Source: Treponema sp. (GTDB lineage Bacteria > Spirochaetota > Spirochaetia > Treponematales > Breznakiellaceae). Taken from it: a stretch of DNA of 64,000 bases. This document shows positions 17,831-25,942 of this stretch, in pieces. The translations under genes were made by a program, and so were the position numbers. The stretch is from positions 21,417 through 85,416 of the forward strand of contig JAISAE010000080.1 in assembly GCA_031266875.1 (NCBI GenBank), given 5' to 3'. The notes beneath the pieces were generated by a model, which made no database searches, had not been told where the DNA came from, and saw only the letters and a list, made by a program, of their open reading frames with translations. Positions within the stretch are counted from its first letter, which is position 1, and the number at the start of each line of letters is the position of its first letter.

Positions 17831-18358
17831 TTATATATTGGAATTTTCAATCATTTCAAAAGCTAAATCAATGGCAAATGAATCCTCGTAGAGGTCAAGC
17901 TTGATCTTTGCCCGTCCTTTTCGCTTATCAACCTTAATGATATACCCTTCAAGTCCCATGAGCGGCCCATCCACCACCACGATACGGGAGTTTTCGTCAA
18001 AGTAGACCTTGGATTTGCCAGCTATAGGCCCGATCCTCTTGATAAAGTGGAGTACCACCTCTAAATCTCTACCCGTAAGGGCATGAATGTCCTGATTCGA
18101 GCGTAGGAAGCGGAAAAAACCGTCGGTTCTGCGGAACTCCCAGTGGTAGTTGATGATAGAATCTTCATCATCAATCTCAATAAAGACATAACCGGGGAAT
18201 ACTGGCGCGTCGGTTTTGAGTATTTGCCCTTCGCGCCTGATGTCAAGTCTGCGCTGAGGGAAGTAGATGGGGATAGTAATCTCCGGGTGCAAAGCTCTGA
18301 AGCGTTTGATATACTTGTCTTCCCACCGCGTTCTTACCTGAATAGCGTAATAGTTCAT
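17831..18358 (-). CDS. NusG paralogue, LoaP-like processive antiterminator
   Basis: The track begins at 18502. The NGN domain starts at MNYYAIQVRTRWEDKYIKRF, so I place the start at 18358 (175 aa). No ribosome-binding site is clear at either position. The NGN domain contains PVFPGYVFIEI, and the C-terminal KOW domain contains IVVVDGPLMGLEGYIIKVDKRKGRAKIKL, close to the LoaP/RfaH side of the NusG family rather than housekeeping NusG. There is no secE or rplK nearby. It heads the xanthine-dehydrogenase-type operon with no gap, so it probably lets RNA polymerase read through that operon. That role is inferred. Confidence 0.8.
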   Translation of the reverse strand: MNYYAIQVRTRWEDKYIKRFRALHPEITIPIYFPQRRLDIRREGQILKTDAPVFPGYVFIEIDDEDSIINYHWEFRRTDGFFRFLRSNQDIHALTGRDLEVVLHFIKRIGPIAGKSKVYFDENSRIVVVDGPLMGLEGYIIKVDKRKGRAKIKLDLYEDSFAIDLAFEMIENSNI

Positions 18359-18478
18359 AGGGACAGAATACGGTTTCTGCGCCTGTTTATGCAATGTCAT
18401 TACGGAGTCATCGGTCATCATGGATGATTTCTGAGGATACATCGTGCTGGCGTGGCGCTGATAATATGAAAACTTTTC

Positions 18479-18507
18479 TTGACAAAGGTATAAAGTAAGC
18501 ATAAACT
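18479..18507 (+). promoter_or_regulatory. Promoter of the sugar ABC ATPase gene
   Basis: TTGACA (18479-18484), a 17-base spacer and TAAACT (18502-18507). It lies 40 bases before the ATG and ahead of a GGGAGG ribosome-binding site (18536-18541). The LoaP-like gene is divergent from it. Confidence 0.7.
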
Positions 18508-18546
18508 TTTATATATAAACTAACCCATATTTATAGGGAGGCCATA

Positions 18547-19677
18547 ATGGCAAAGGTAGAATTGAAAGGTATTGGTAAGGTCTATGAGGGCGGCGTCCGT
18601 GCGGTGGATAATCAGAGCATCGTTGTTGAAGACCGCGAGTTCTGCGTATTCGTAGGACCCTCTGGCTGTGGCAAATCGACGACGCTTCGCATGATCGCCG
18701 GTTTGGAAGACATCACCGAGGGTGAGCTGTACATTGATGGTGAACTTATGAACGATGTTCCCCCCAAGGACCGGAATATCGCGATGGTGTTTCAGAACTA
18801 CGCGCTCTATCCGCACATGACCGTGTATGACAACATGGCATTCGGTCTGCGGATCAAGAAAGTGGCGAAAGACGAGATCGATCGCCGCGTGAGAGAAGCC
18901 GCCCGTATTCTCGACATTGAGAAGTTCCTTGATCGTAAGCCCAAGGCTCTCTCAGGCGGTCAGCGCCAGCGTGTCGCGGTCGGACGCGCCATTGTCCGTA
19001 ACCCCAAGGTATTCCTTTTTGATGAGCCGCTGTCTAACTTGGACGCCAAGCTCCGTGTTACCATGCGTGCTGAGATCGCCAAGCTCCACGTTGATCTCAA
19101 CGCCACCATGATTTATGTTACCCACGACCAAGTAGAAGCCATGACAATGGCCAACAAGATCGTGGTTATGAAAGATGGAAAAGTCCAGCAGATCGGGTCC
19201 CCGCTTACTCTCTACAACCACCCTGTTAACAAGTTCGTGGCCGGCTTTATTGGATCGCCGCCCATGAACTTCCTCAATGTCCGGGTCGCGGACAAGGGCG
19301 GTTCCATTGTTCTTGATGAAGGCTCCTTTGAGATCAAACCAGCCGCAGAACACGCCGCGTATCTTAAACGCTTTGTGGGCAAGGAAATCACTTTTGGTAT
19401 CCGTCCCGAAGACCTGCTGTATCAAGAGAAGCCCGGATCTGTGGGCAATATGCCCTTGAAAGTAACAGTGGTTGAGCCGCTCGGCGCCGACATCCACCTC
19501 TGGCTCACGACTTCTTCCTCTGCGGCCCAGCAGTTGGTTGCCCGTACTGAGCCTCAGTTCACTTTCAAAGTGGGAGATATCGCCAACTTTATTCCTCGCC
19601 TTGAGAAGGCTCGATATTTTGACAAGGACACGGAACTTTCTCTCCTCGCCGAACTCGACGCCGCCGCCAAGGACTAA
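18547..19677 (+). CDS. ugpC: Shared sugar ABC transporter ATP-binding protein (UgpC/MsmX type)
   Basis: A 376-aa cytoplasmic CUT1 ATPase. Walker A is GPSGCGKST, Q-loop VFQNYALYPHMTVYDNM, signature LSGGQRQRVAVGRA, Walker B VFLFDEPLSNLD, and H-loop YVTHDQ. The C-terminal TOBE-like regulatory region contains FGIRPEDLL. No permease or binding protein accompanies it. Two sugar importers in this window (1-2089 and 44069-47632) lack an ATPase. As with MsmX in Bacillus, one ATPase probably serves several importers. Own promoter upstream and a terminator downstream. Confidence 0.9.
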   Translation: MAKVELKGIGKVYEGGVRAVDNQSIVVEDREFCVFVGPSGCGKSTTLRMIAGLEDITEGELYIDGELMNDVPPKDRNIAMVFQNYALYPHMTVYDNMAFGLRIKKVAKDEIDRRVREAARILDIEKFLDRKPKALSGGQRQRVAVGRAIVRNPKVFLFDEPLSNLDAKLRVTMRAEIAKLHVDLNATMIYVTHDQVEAMTMANKIVVMKDGKVQQIGSPLTLYNHPVNKFVAGFIGSPPMNFLNVRVADKGGSIVLDEGSFEIKPAAEHAAYLKRFVGKEITFGIRPEDLLYQEKPGSVGNMPLKVTVVEPLGADIHLWLTTSSSAAQQLVARTEPQFTFKVGDIANFIPRLEKARYFDKDTELSLLAELDAAAKD

Positions 19678-19733
19678 GGGAAAAAGCGCACGTGACATCG
19701 CGTGCGCTGAACGAGTTACCGGTAAGGAATCTG

Positions 19734-19762
19734 GAGATGGGGTTTCTTCCATCTCTTTTTTT
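19734..19762 (+). terminator. Intrinsic terminator after the sugar ATPase gene
   Basis: A 7-bp stem (GAGATGG/CCATCTC), 8-base loop, then seven T residues. A second, longer hairpin without T tract (AGCGCACG...CGTGCGCT) lies just before it, starting at 19685. Confidence 0.8.
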
Positions 19763-19852
19763 AATCCATCCGGTAATGCTCTTGACAAACCTTCTTCTTA
19801 TGGAGAAGGATCAAATGATAAAAAATAGAAACTATTTTTTAAGGAGTTTTAT

Positions 19853-20515
19853 ATGAAAAAAATCGTCTTTTTCGTACTGGTACTGGGTCTTGTAGTGTCA
19901 GTTTTTGCACAACAAACGCCACAGCCCCAGTTCGCGGTAGGCACTTGGGTTTCCATGAATGGCCGGTACTACCAAAATGACGAAAAAGCCCCACTAGCAA
20001 AGGCGAACATTCAGGTTCCGCAGAAAGGCTCCATGCTGTATGACTTCAACGTCCGGTATGAAGGTGGTGGTGAAGATGGTCATGGCGGCTTTGGCGTACA
20101 CATCTTTGTTGATCGCGCCTACAATGGCGCTTCATGGGGAAGCGGCAACTCGTACTTGCTGTGGCTTAACTACGATGAAAAGCCGCTCGACAATACCATC
20201 CCCGCCGGTTTGAGCGGCCAGCTTTACCGTAGCTATTCCAATACCAGAATGGAACTACTGCAAAGCGTCGATCTGAATGAATACCTGCCTATCCTGCTGT
20301 ACAACGTGAGTCTGAATACGATCATCTCGTTCAGAATCTGGGTAAATGGCGAAACCGGTGAGATACGAGTCTACGATCCGGGTAACCCGCTCAAGTATTA
20401 CCTCATTGAGCTGGACAAAAAAGAACTCCCGCTTCAGGGAGATTGGGTCGCAGTGCGGACAAACCGCATTAAACTGTCCTTTGCTCCCGGCTTAGTCTCG
20501 CTTTCCGGTATGTAA
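19853..20515 (+). CDS. Secreted protein of unknown function
   Basis: A 220-aa protein with a clear signal peptide (MKKIVFFVLVLGLVVSVFAQ, cut near FAQ|Q). The mature part is rich in aromatic residues and short beta-strand-like segments (GGFGVHIFVDRAY, NSYLLWLNYDEK, ISFRIWVNGETGEIRVYD), which suggests a jelly-roll or carbohydrate-binding-like beta sandwich. That fold guess is inference only; no family is recognised. AAGGAG lies 7 bases before the ATG. It stands alone between two terminators, so it is monocistronic. Confidence 0.75.
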   Translation: MKKIVFFVLVLGLVVSVFAQQTPQPQFAVGTWVSMNGRYYQNDEKAPLAKANIQVPQKGSMLYDFNVRYEGGGEDGHGGFGVHIFVDRAYNGASWGSGNSYLLWLNYDEKPLDNTIPAGLSGQLYRSYSNTRMELLQSVDLNEYLPILLYNVSLNTIISFRIWVNGETGEIRVYDPGNPLKYYLIELDKKELPLQGDWVAVRTNRIKLSFAPGLVSLSGM

Positions 20516-20541
20516 GCTACGGCTTGTCAGTCGGCGCTTAC

Positions 20542-20588
20542 TCCAAAAACAACAATCCCCGTCTGTGGCGGGGATTGTTGTTTTTGGA
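20542..20588. terminator. Strong hairpin terminator
   Basis: A 19-bp stem (TCCAAAAACAACAATCCCC paired with GGGGATTGTTGTTTTTGGA), 9-base loop. The T tract is built into the 3' arm, and the mirror A/T composition lets it work on both strands. Ends the secreted-protein gene. Confidence 0.85.
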
Positions 20589-20613
20589 GAAAAAAGACTT
20601 TTCATGCTATACT
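20584..20613 (+). promoter_or_regulatory. Promoter-like element before the GH95 remnant
   Basis: TTGGAG (20584-20589), 18-base spacer, TATACT (20608-20613), then GAGGAG (20632-20637) 7 bases before ATG 20645. The -10 is good and the -35 weak. Confidence 0.5.
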
Positions 20614-20644
20614 ATCTTTATCACTTCGTTAGAGGAGCATGAAC

Positions 20645-21184
20645 ATGAATCTATGGTATAGGTATACCAGTCCCGCCACAAAATGGGTTGCGGCCTTGCC
20701 GTCACTGGGAAACCTGCTTCTCTATTTTCCCCACAGCGCCGGGGATACGTATAAGCGGACACTGGCCATAGATCGCGCAGCCGAGGAAACCTGCCGCGAA
20801 TGTGAGAATACGCTCTACCGCCCCAAGGTGTTTATTTCAGCGCCGGATAATCTTATGGTAATCCAGCCGTCCACCGGCAAACCCGCGCAACTGAGCCTGC
20901 GGATTCTGGCGCAAAGTCAGCTCCGCACCAGCGTCTGTGTGAGCGACAATACCCTTATTGCAGAACATCAAGGGCAGAATACACCTGCTTCCCTCGCTTC
21001 CCGGCGCGTGGAAAGCAGGTCTTGCAAGGGCCTTTGCGCGAAACGCCGCGCTACTGTGGACATATTCTGGAACAAGCAAAGCGTTAGCGCGACACTGCTG
21101 CGGCCCCTTGACCTGTACTGCCGTGAGGTGAAACAACAGCGTGCTGAGCTTCAGGTGGGAAAACCCCTTATACGAACTTGCTTT
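20645..21184 (+). pseudogene. Degraded N-terminal part of a GH95 (alpha-L-fucosidase-like) gene, in frame with the next gene
   Basis: The start with its ribosome-binding site survives (MNLWYRYTSPATKWVAALPSLGN, as in GH95 starts). The next family block (GAMVFGG...NEDTLW) is missing. The sequence resumes with YKRTLAIDRAA and YRPKVFISAPDNLMVIQPSTGKPAQLSL, matching the later part of the GH95 N-terminal domain. From about 20990 it no longer resembles the family. There is no stop before the lipoprotein start, so the track shows one 470-aa ORF. GH95 identity rests on remembered motifs and should be checked by search. Confidence 0.5.
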
Positions 21185-22051
21185 ATGAAAACAAAAAAGG
21201 CGGGAAACGCTCTGCTCATTGCCGTATGTGCGCTTGTGTTCATGGCCGTTTGTGCAGGCTGCTCAAGCGGCGGAACTACGCCGGCAGACGACCTTACAAT
21301 GTCTGGCGTCACAAATGCCGCAGAGTACGTTGATATGTACTATTTTTACGAGGAGCTTTGCGGTTCCTGTACTGCGGATGCTGTGGAAGCGTTCTATTCG
21401 ATTCTTAGAGAGAAGGTGCCTTATGAGGAACGTGAGCAGTATCCCCACCGCTTACACACCAACAATGTGTATGAACAGCAGGGGCGGCCAATCTGGGAGC
21501 AGGTAACGGATGCTATGGGGCTTGATCGAGAGTCTCTGCAAATGCCGCTCCTCATTGTGGGGGGACGAGCGTTTCAGGGGCATGAGAACATTGCCAACAA
21601 CATCCGTGAGGCTTTTCTGACTGCCTGCGAAGATATGTTTGTGTATAAACGGGTGTACAATCCGGCCACGCGAAAAACCGGCAAGCAGCTCTTTGACGAT
21701 TACGCCATTGATCCCGATCATGTAACGCTGGTCTATTACTACCGCATCACCTGTTCTGAATGTGCCAAGACAAAACCGCTCATTGATGAGCTACCGGCGA
21801 GCATTATGGTGAATGGCGAAAATGTCCCACTCGACATTATCAGGATAAATACTCGTTCCGGCAACAACGGGGATCGTATCGCCGCGTTTTTTGAGGCATA
21901 TAACGTGCCGGACGAGGATCGCAGGGTTCCCATTGTGTTTTTCTCGGACTCGTACCTTGTTGGTGTTGATTCAATCAAAGCAGGCATATTCGACAAACTG
22001 GCGGAAGTCCCCGAAACATGGCGGCCTTTGATACCTAAAACGGTAAAATAA
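21185..22051 (+). CDS. Thioredoxin-fold lipoprotein
   Basis: The ORF track gives a 470-aa frame. The real protein most likely starts at ATG 21185 (288 aa), where a lipoprotein signal begins (MKTKKAGNALLIAVCALVFMAVCAGC, lipobox VCAGC). Two thioredoxin-like CxxC motifs are visible: YYFYEELCGSCTADAV near residue 55 and YYYRITCSECAKTKP near residue 185. This suggests two tandem thiol-redox domains on the outer face of the inner membrane. No ribosome-binding site is seen at 21185, so translation may be coupled to the upstream remnant frame. Confidence 0.7.
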   Translation: MKTKKAGNALLIAVCALVFMAVCAGCSSGGTTPADDLTMSGVTNAAEYVDMYYFYEELCGSCTADAVEAFYSILREKVPYEEREQYPHRLHTNNVYEQQGRPIWEQVTDAMGLDRESLQMPLLIVGGRAFQGHENIANNIREAFLTACEDMFVYKRVYNPATRKTGKQLFDDYAIDPDHVTLVYYYRITCSECAKTKPLIDELPASIMVNGENVPLDIIRINTRSGNNGDRIAAFFEAYNVPDEDRRVPIVFFSDSYLVGVDSIKAGIFDKLAEVPETWRPLIPKTVK

Positions 22052-22081
22052 AACGGAGATGGCCAAGCTTGCCAGGATGAT

Positions 22082-22330
22082 CTAGTTTCTCCACAGGTTG
22101 ACATCAACGATGTCTTTCGGCGGCAACTTTACGCGCCGGATGTGGTTCAGGCAGGAGAGCGCCATGGTGGGGTTGTAGAGGCGGACATTGGCGCGCTTGT
22201 TAAAGAGATGGCCGTTGTAACAGCGCTCCATATACGCAGTGATGAGCGCCTCCACCTCATTCTGGGTGAAGCCGAGGCGCTGGACGCGCTTTTGTACCAG
22301 ACCTTGAGCTGTGAAGCGGGGCGATATGTA
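22082..22330 (-). pseudogene. In-frame ORF fragment after the amber stop of the next gene
   Basis: Not in the track because it has no start. Read on the minus strand directly after TAG 22331-22333 it stays open for 82 codons (YISPRFTAQGLVQKRVQRLG ... LPPKDIVDVNLWRN) to TAG 22082. It is in the same frame as the 168-aa ORF upstream. Either the amber codon is a nonsense mutation splitting a 251-aa protein, or this is an unrelated C-terminal remnant that happens to be in frame. The fragment is more GC-rich than the ORF before it, which favours the second view. Function not recognised. Confidence 0.4.
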
Positions 22331-22837
22331 CTAAGCGCGGTTTAGCGATAATTCACTATTCAGAGACGTGTCTCGTAATGCAAACAATTTTTTGCTTGGA
22401 GTAATATCAAGTGCTTTAATAAACAAAATTGACTCACTTTCCCTGCTATAAAACTCCTCAAACCGCCGCCAGCACTTTTTAAGATTTTTCGGCGCCGAAA
22501 CAGCCTTATATCCCCGATATTCCCCACTGATATACCGCTCTTCCTGAAGATAAATAATAAAATCAGCAATATTAACCAGCGTCCTGACAATATCCTTACA
22601 GCGCCGTGTAAATTCATGCCGCGGACTCGCGTTGTCATCGCAGTTTTTTTCATACACGTACATAACGAGCTTATTGACCACCGGCGTATAAAGCGTAAAC
22701 TTCATGCCCGGCTCAAAGCCGCCTTCAAACGCCCGCATATAATCGCGCAGCGTCTCAGGCGGCTCTTTTCCCTCATAAACCGCGAGCAAGTAATTAACGA
22801 CGTCTCCATGTAACTGATTAAAGACTTCGATAGGCAT
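22331..22837 (-). CDS. Hypothetical protein
   Basis: 168 aa, no signal peptide or membrane segment; rich in charged and aromatic residues (VNKLVMYVYEKNC, FIIYLQEERYISGEYRGYK). No family recognised. AAAGGAGG lies 14 bases before the ATG, farther than usual, with no alternative start in frame. It is downstream of the polysaccharide locus but separated from it by a terminator at 22879, so it should have its own transcript. Ends in TAG followed by an open in-frame extension. Confidence 0.55.
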   Translation of the reverse strand: MPIEVFNQLHGDVVNYLLAVYEGKEPPETLRDYMRAFEGGFEPGMKFTLYTPVVNKLVMYVYEKNCDDNASPRHEFTRRCKDIVRTLVNIADFIIYLQEERYISGEYRGYKAVSAPKNLKKCWRRFEEFYSRESESILFIKALDITPSKKLFALRDTSLNSELSLNRA

Positions 22838-22878
22838 AAAATCGTTTAATGCCTCCTTTTTTTCGGATTTTTTGCATA

Positions 22879-22908
22879 AAAAAGACCCGTCTTTTGACGG
22901 GTCTTTTT
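22879..22908. terminator. Bidirectional intrinsic terminator at the end of the polysaccharide locus
   Basis: A 13-bp stem (AAAAAGACCCGTC / GACGGGTCTTTTT) with a TTTT loop; T-rich on both strands. It lies about 210 bases past the last glycosyltransferase codon on the minus strand. Confidence 0.85.
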
Positions 22909-22946
22909 GTAAGTGTTATCGTTTTAAAGTATAATCGTTGGCGCGA

Positions 22947-23119
22947 TTACTCAGGCGGAAGTTCTTTCATAGGGCAGGCGGTACGTTTTCCTGAAAACAC
23001 CACCGCCTGCCGCACATGCTCGCTGACGCGCAGCCGCGTATCGCTCGCAATACGCTTTTTCTTTAGATTCGCGCCTTACTTCACTTCGTTCAACAGAACT
23101 TTGCTGAAATATGTACCGA
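22947..23119 (-). other. Spacer with an ORF remnant downstream of the glycosyltransferase
   Basis: On the minus strand a frame different from the glycosyltransferase reads FYGFSIASILIGTYFSKVL and ends LLNEVK then TAA, resembling the C-terminal tail of a membrane protein. After that stop the same frame stays open (KKKRIASDTRLRVSEHVRQ...) to TAA at 22947. Neither has a start. I read this as remnants left where the polysaccharide locus was joined to other DNA. Confidence 0.3.
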
Positions 23120-24329
23120 TCAAGATGCTTGCGATCGAGAACCCGTAGAAATGATAATATTCAGCATATCCAGCGCAAGTTTGTCACGGCTGAAATTTTT
23201 GGCTATAAACCCGCGTCCATGATAAAAATCTCTACCATTTGTTTTAATCCGGCTAATTGCGTTTATCAGCTCGCGCTCATTTTCCGGCTCCATAGTTTCA
23301 CCGGCCTGTGCCTCAAGCACAATATTTCGCGCCTCGCCTTCAACGCCTATAATAACCGGAACTTCCATTGCCATAAGCTCAAACATTTTTGACGGGATAA
23401 CAGTAGCAAATAATTTGCTTTTTTTTAGATGGATAAGGGAAGCGTCAGAAGCGGCAATAATCGCGGGAATTTCATTCTTGGGAAGTAAGCCCGTAAAACG
23501 AATGTTTCTAAGCCCGGAAGCTTCCGCTTCCAACATTTCCTTGCAGGCTCCATCCCCAACGATTAAAAACAACACATCTGTTTGAATTTGCCGTGCCGCC
23601 CTCAACACAACGTCAAGGCCGTGAGCCATGCCGATGGTTCCAATATATGAACAGATAAAAGTATTATTATCAGCATATCGCTCACGAATACGCATATTTT
23701 TCCGGGTTAAATTGATCGAGATCAACACCGTTTGTGATCACTGATATTTTTTCAGGCGGTATACCCTTTTGAATAATATTATCACGATACCCGTTTCCCA
23801 CTGTGATAATGCGATCCGCCCGTTTATACATGGTGATTTCCATTTTTTCAAGCAGTTTAATAATAAATGATTTTTTCATCGCGCCAACCGCGAGTATTGA
23901 TTCAGGCCATATATCCCGTATCTCAAGAATAAATGGCTTTTTTCTGAATATTGAAATAACCATGCCTGCCCAGCCAGTAAAAAACTGCGGCGAGGTAGCG
24001 ATTAAACGATCATACCTTTGCTTGGAAAAAAGTACATACAGAGTCATCATCAGCATCGACGACACATAATTGATAACTCGCGGAAAAAACCTGCTATTTG
24101 CCGCAATAAAGCTCCACAAGCGAATCACGGTGATACCATCCATTATTTCTTTTTGTATTACCTTGTTGCGATAGCCCGCGAATATTTTCGCGTTAGGGGC
24201 ATTTGGAACACAGGTAAGCACAGTGATTTTATGACCCGCCTTCACCCACCGCTTGCAATGTTCGTAGGTACGGGTCGCCGGAGCGTTCACTTCCGGTGGA
24301 AAATAATGGGTGAGGAAAAGCAGACGCAT
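23120..24329 (-). pseudogene. Glycosyltransferase family 4 (WbuB-like), split by a frameshift
   Basis: The track shows two ORFs, 23682-24329 (215 aa, acceptor domain: FLTHYFPPEVNAPATRTYEH, EIRDIWPESILAVGAM) and 23120-23728 (donor domain: SYIGTIGMAHGLDVVLRAAR, PSKMFELMAMEVPVI). Together they make one GT4 enzyme of about 400 aa. Removing one A from the A5 run near 23691 (GGAAAAATATG) restores NPENMRIRERY. So it is either an inactivated gene, a slipping switch, or a sequencing error. It would add a sugar to the lipid-linked polysaccharide unit on the cytoplasmic face. It is the last gene of the locus. Confidence 0.8.
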
Positions 24330-24334
24330 GGATT

Positions 24335-25927
24335 TTACAGAAAATCAAGCAGTGTTGTTAAATACTTTTCAAATATAATTTCAATCGTATAATTGTTCTG
24401 AAACAGATTATATCCATCCGGTATTTGTGTTTGAGTTATCGTAATATTGTTCGTATTTTCAAAACTGATTACTACGCTTCCAATTTTAACTGACAAGTCC
24501 CGCTTTTCCGGCGTATATGACGGCGCTATATGCAAATAAGCTTTGCCTTCCAAAACTTTACCGGCTAAGAAATCGGTAATCACAATTTTTCTGTCGGAAA
24601 AAGTCCATTGCCGTTTATGAATTGTCCCTATTCTTTTATACCCGTCATGTTCGGCAATAACACTTTGCGCCGTATCTTCAATAATCCGCACATGTGCCCG
24701 CCGCGCCGCCCTAAACGACGACCATACCTCAGACGAATCCCGGTCCAGCACGGTAACCGTATTATGCGCGGCTGTTCCACGTTCATGCGAACGGACTTTT
24801 CCAGAATCATACGTTGAGATTCCGGTGTCAATAATAAGCGGTTTATGATAGGCATTAAGCACAAAATTAAAAGTATCCGCGTGGGCGTGACCAGGCTGAT
24901 ACGACGGCCCAATCCGGCCAATATCAAGCATACATTCGTATACGTCATTCTTAAAACAGCGATAGCCCGATTCTGACAGTCTCGCCGGATTATAACGATC
25001 AATATCTCCTTGCGCGATTATCTTCAAATCTAAAGCATATTGGTCGAGCTGCTCCGTTGTTGGCGCGATTCCTGGAACCGCGTCATTTAATAACGGAATT
25101 GCACCATTCGCAAATGTTATGGCATTGAGCCATGACAGCATCCTCTTTGCTTTATCTTGCATAAAGGCAAGCAGACATTCCTGCTTGTCGAATCGCTTGT
25201 TATGCTGTGCCAGATTTATCGTGTCCAGCAAGCGATACAGCATAATCTGGTGATACATGGGGCTTAGTTCAAAATGAGCGCCGTCCGGCAATAGCTGCTC
25301 TTGTAATTCCGAGTGTAACAGCGTATATGCTTTATGGTAAAAAGCGCTGTCCTGAAAATAAAAAGCGCCAAAAAGCAGTGAAAAAGCGTTTTCAAGCAAA
25401 TGGTTGCCCAATACATGATATTCCAGGTTTCCAAACAATATTTTATAAGCGCCATATAAGAAGGCGTCTATCCGTTCATCCTGTATCGCGTGTCTTGTTA
25501 TAAAACGTATCCAGAATATATTACGCAGTGATATTGGATAAGAATCGTATCCAATACGAACTTCTTTATAGTGATCGATAAAATCGTTAATTAATTTTAA
25601 TCCGGTTTCCTTGTCAAATCCGTATTGATGCAAAAACTCAAAGTAGTTTAAATTATACGCCCACAGCATACCATGGCCAGCGTAGTTCCAGTCAATTTTA
25701 CCGTAAAATTGATATGCCTTATTCAAAAAAACAAATTTCATATCATTAAAGTAAGTTGGATAAGAATAAAGACTGTCCTTCATATTCAATAAAGCAGGTT
25801 TCTTCGGATAAGTTTTTATGCTCGCGGATTTATTTCTTTTGCATATACTATAAAATAATCGAAAAACTATCTGTTTAAATTTTAGAGTCTGTAATGTGCG
25901 TACATATATACATATTTTAGTCGGCAT
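24335..25927 (-). CDS. Heparinase II/III-like protein
   Basis: A 530-aa protein. An N-terminal helical (alpha/alpha toroid) part includes YAGHGMLWAYNLNYFEFLHQYG. The C-terminal heparinase II/III-like domain has QPGHAHADTFNFVLNAYHKP, with the active-site His, and LIIDTGISTYDSG. The lack of a clear signal peptide suggests an intracellular or unusual location. Such genes regularly accompany WbuB-type glycosyltransferases in polysaccharide loci, where they may trim or modify the glycan. It lies 5 bases before the frameshifted glycosyltransferase. Confidence 0.82.
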   Translation of the reverse strand: MPTKICIYVRTLQTLKFKQIVFRLFYSICKRNKSASIKTYPKKPALLNMKDSLYSYPTYFNDMKFVFLNKAYQFYGKIDWNYAGHGMLWAYNLNYFEFLHQYGFDKETGLKLINDFIDHYKEVRIGYDSYPISLRNIFWIRFITRHAIQDERIDAFLYGAYKILFGNLEYHVLGNHLLENAFSLLFGAFYFQDSAFYHKAYTLLHSELQEQLLPDGAHFELSPMYHQIMLYRLLDTINLAQHNKRFDKQECLLAFMQDKAKRMLSWLNAITFANGAIPLLNDAVPGIAPTTEQLDQYALDLKIIAQGDIDRYNPARLSESGYRCFKNDVYECMLDIGRIGPSYQPGHAHADTFNFVLNAYHKPLIIDTGISTYDSGKVRSHERGTAAHNTVTVLDRDSSEVWSSFRAARRAHVRIIEDTAQSVIAEHDGYKRIGTIHKRQWTFSDRKIVITDFLAGKVLEGKAYLHIAPSYTPEKRDLSVKIGSVVISFENTNNITITQTQIPDGYNLFQNNYTIEIIFEKYLTTLLDFL

Positions 25928-25942
25928 AAACAGCCTGCGTAA

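Noticed and set aside
18440-18490. Minus-strand promoter for the LoaP-like gene (TTGTCA...TATTAT)
   Set aside because: The spacer is only 13 bases, too short for a sigma-70 promoter.
22331-22333. Amber codon as pyrrolysine
   Set aside because: No pylT, pylS or pylBCD and no methylamine methyltransferase in the window; nothing supports recoding.
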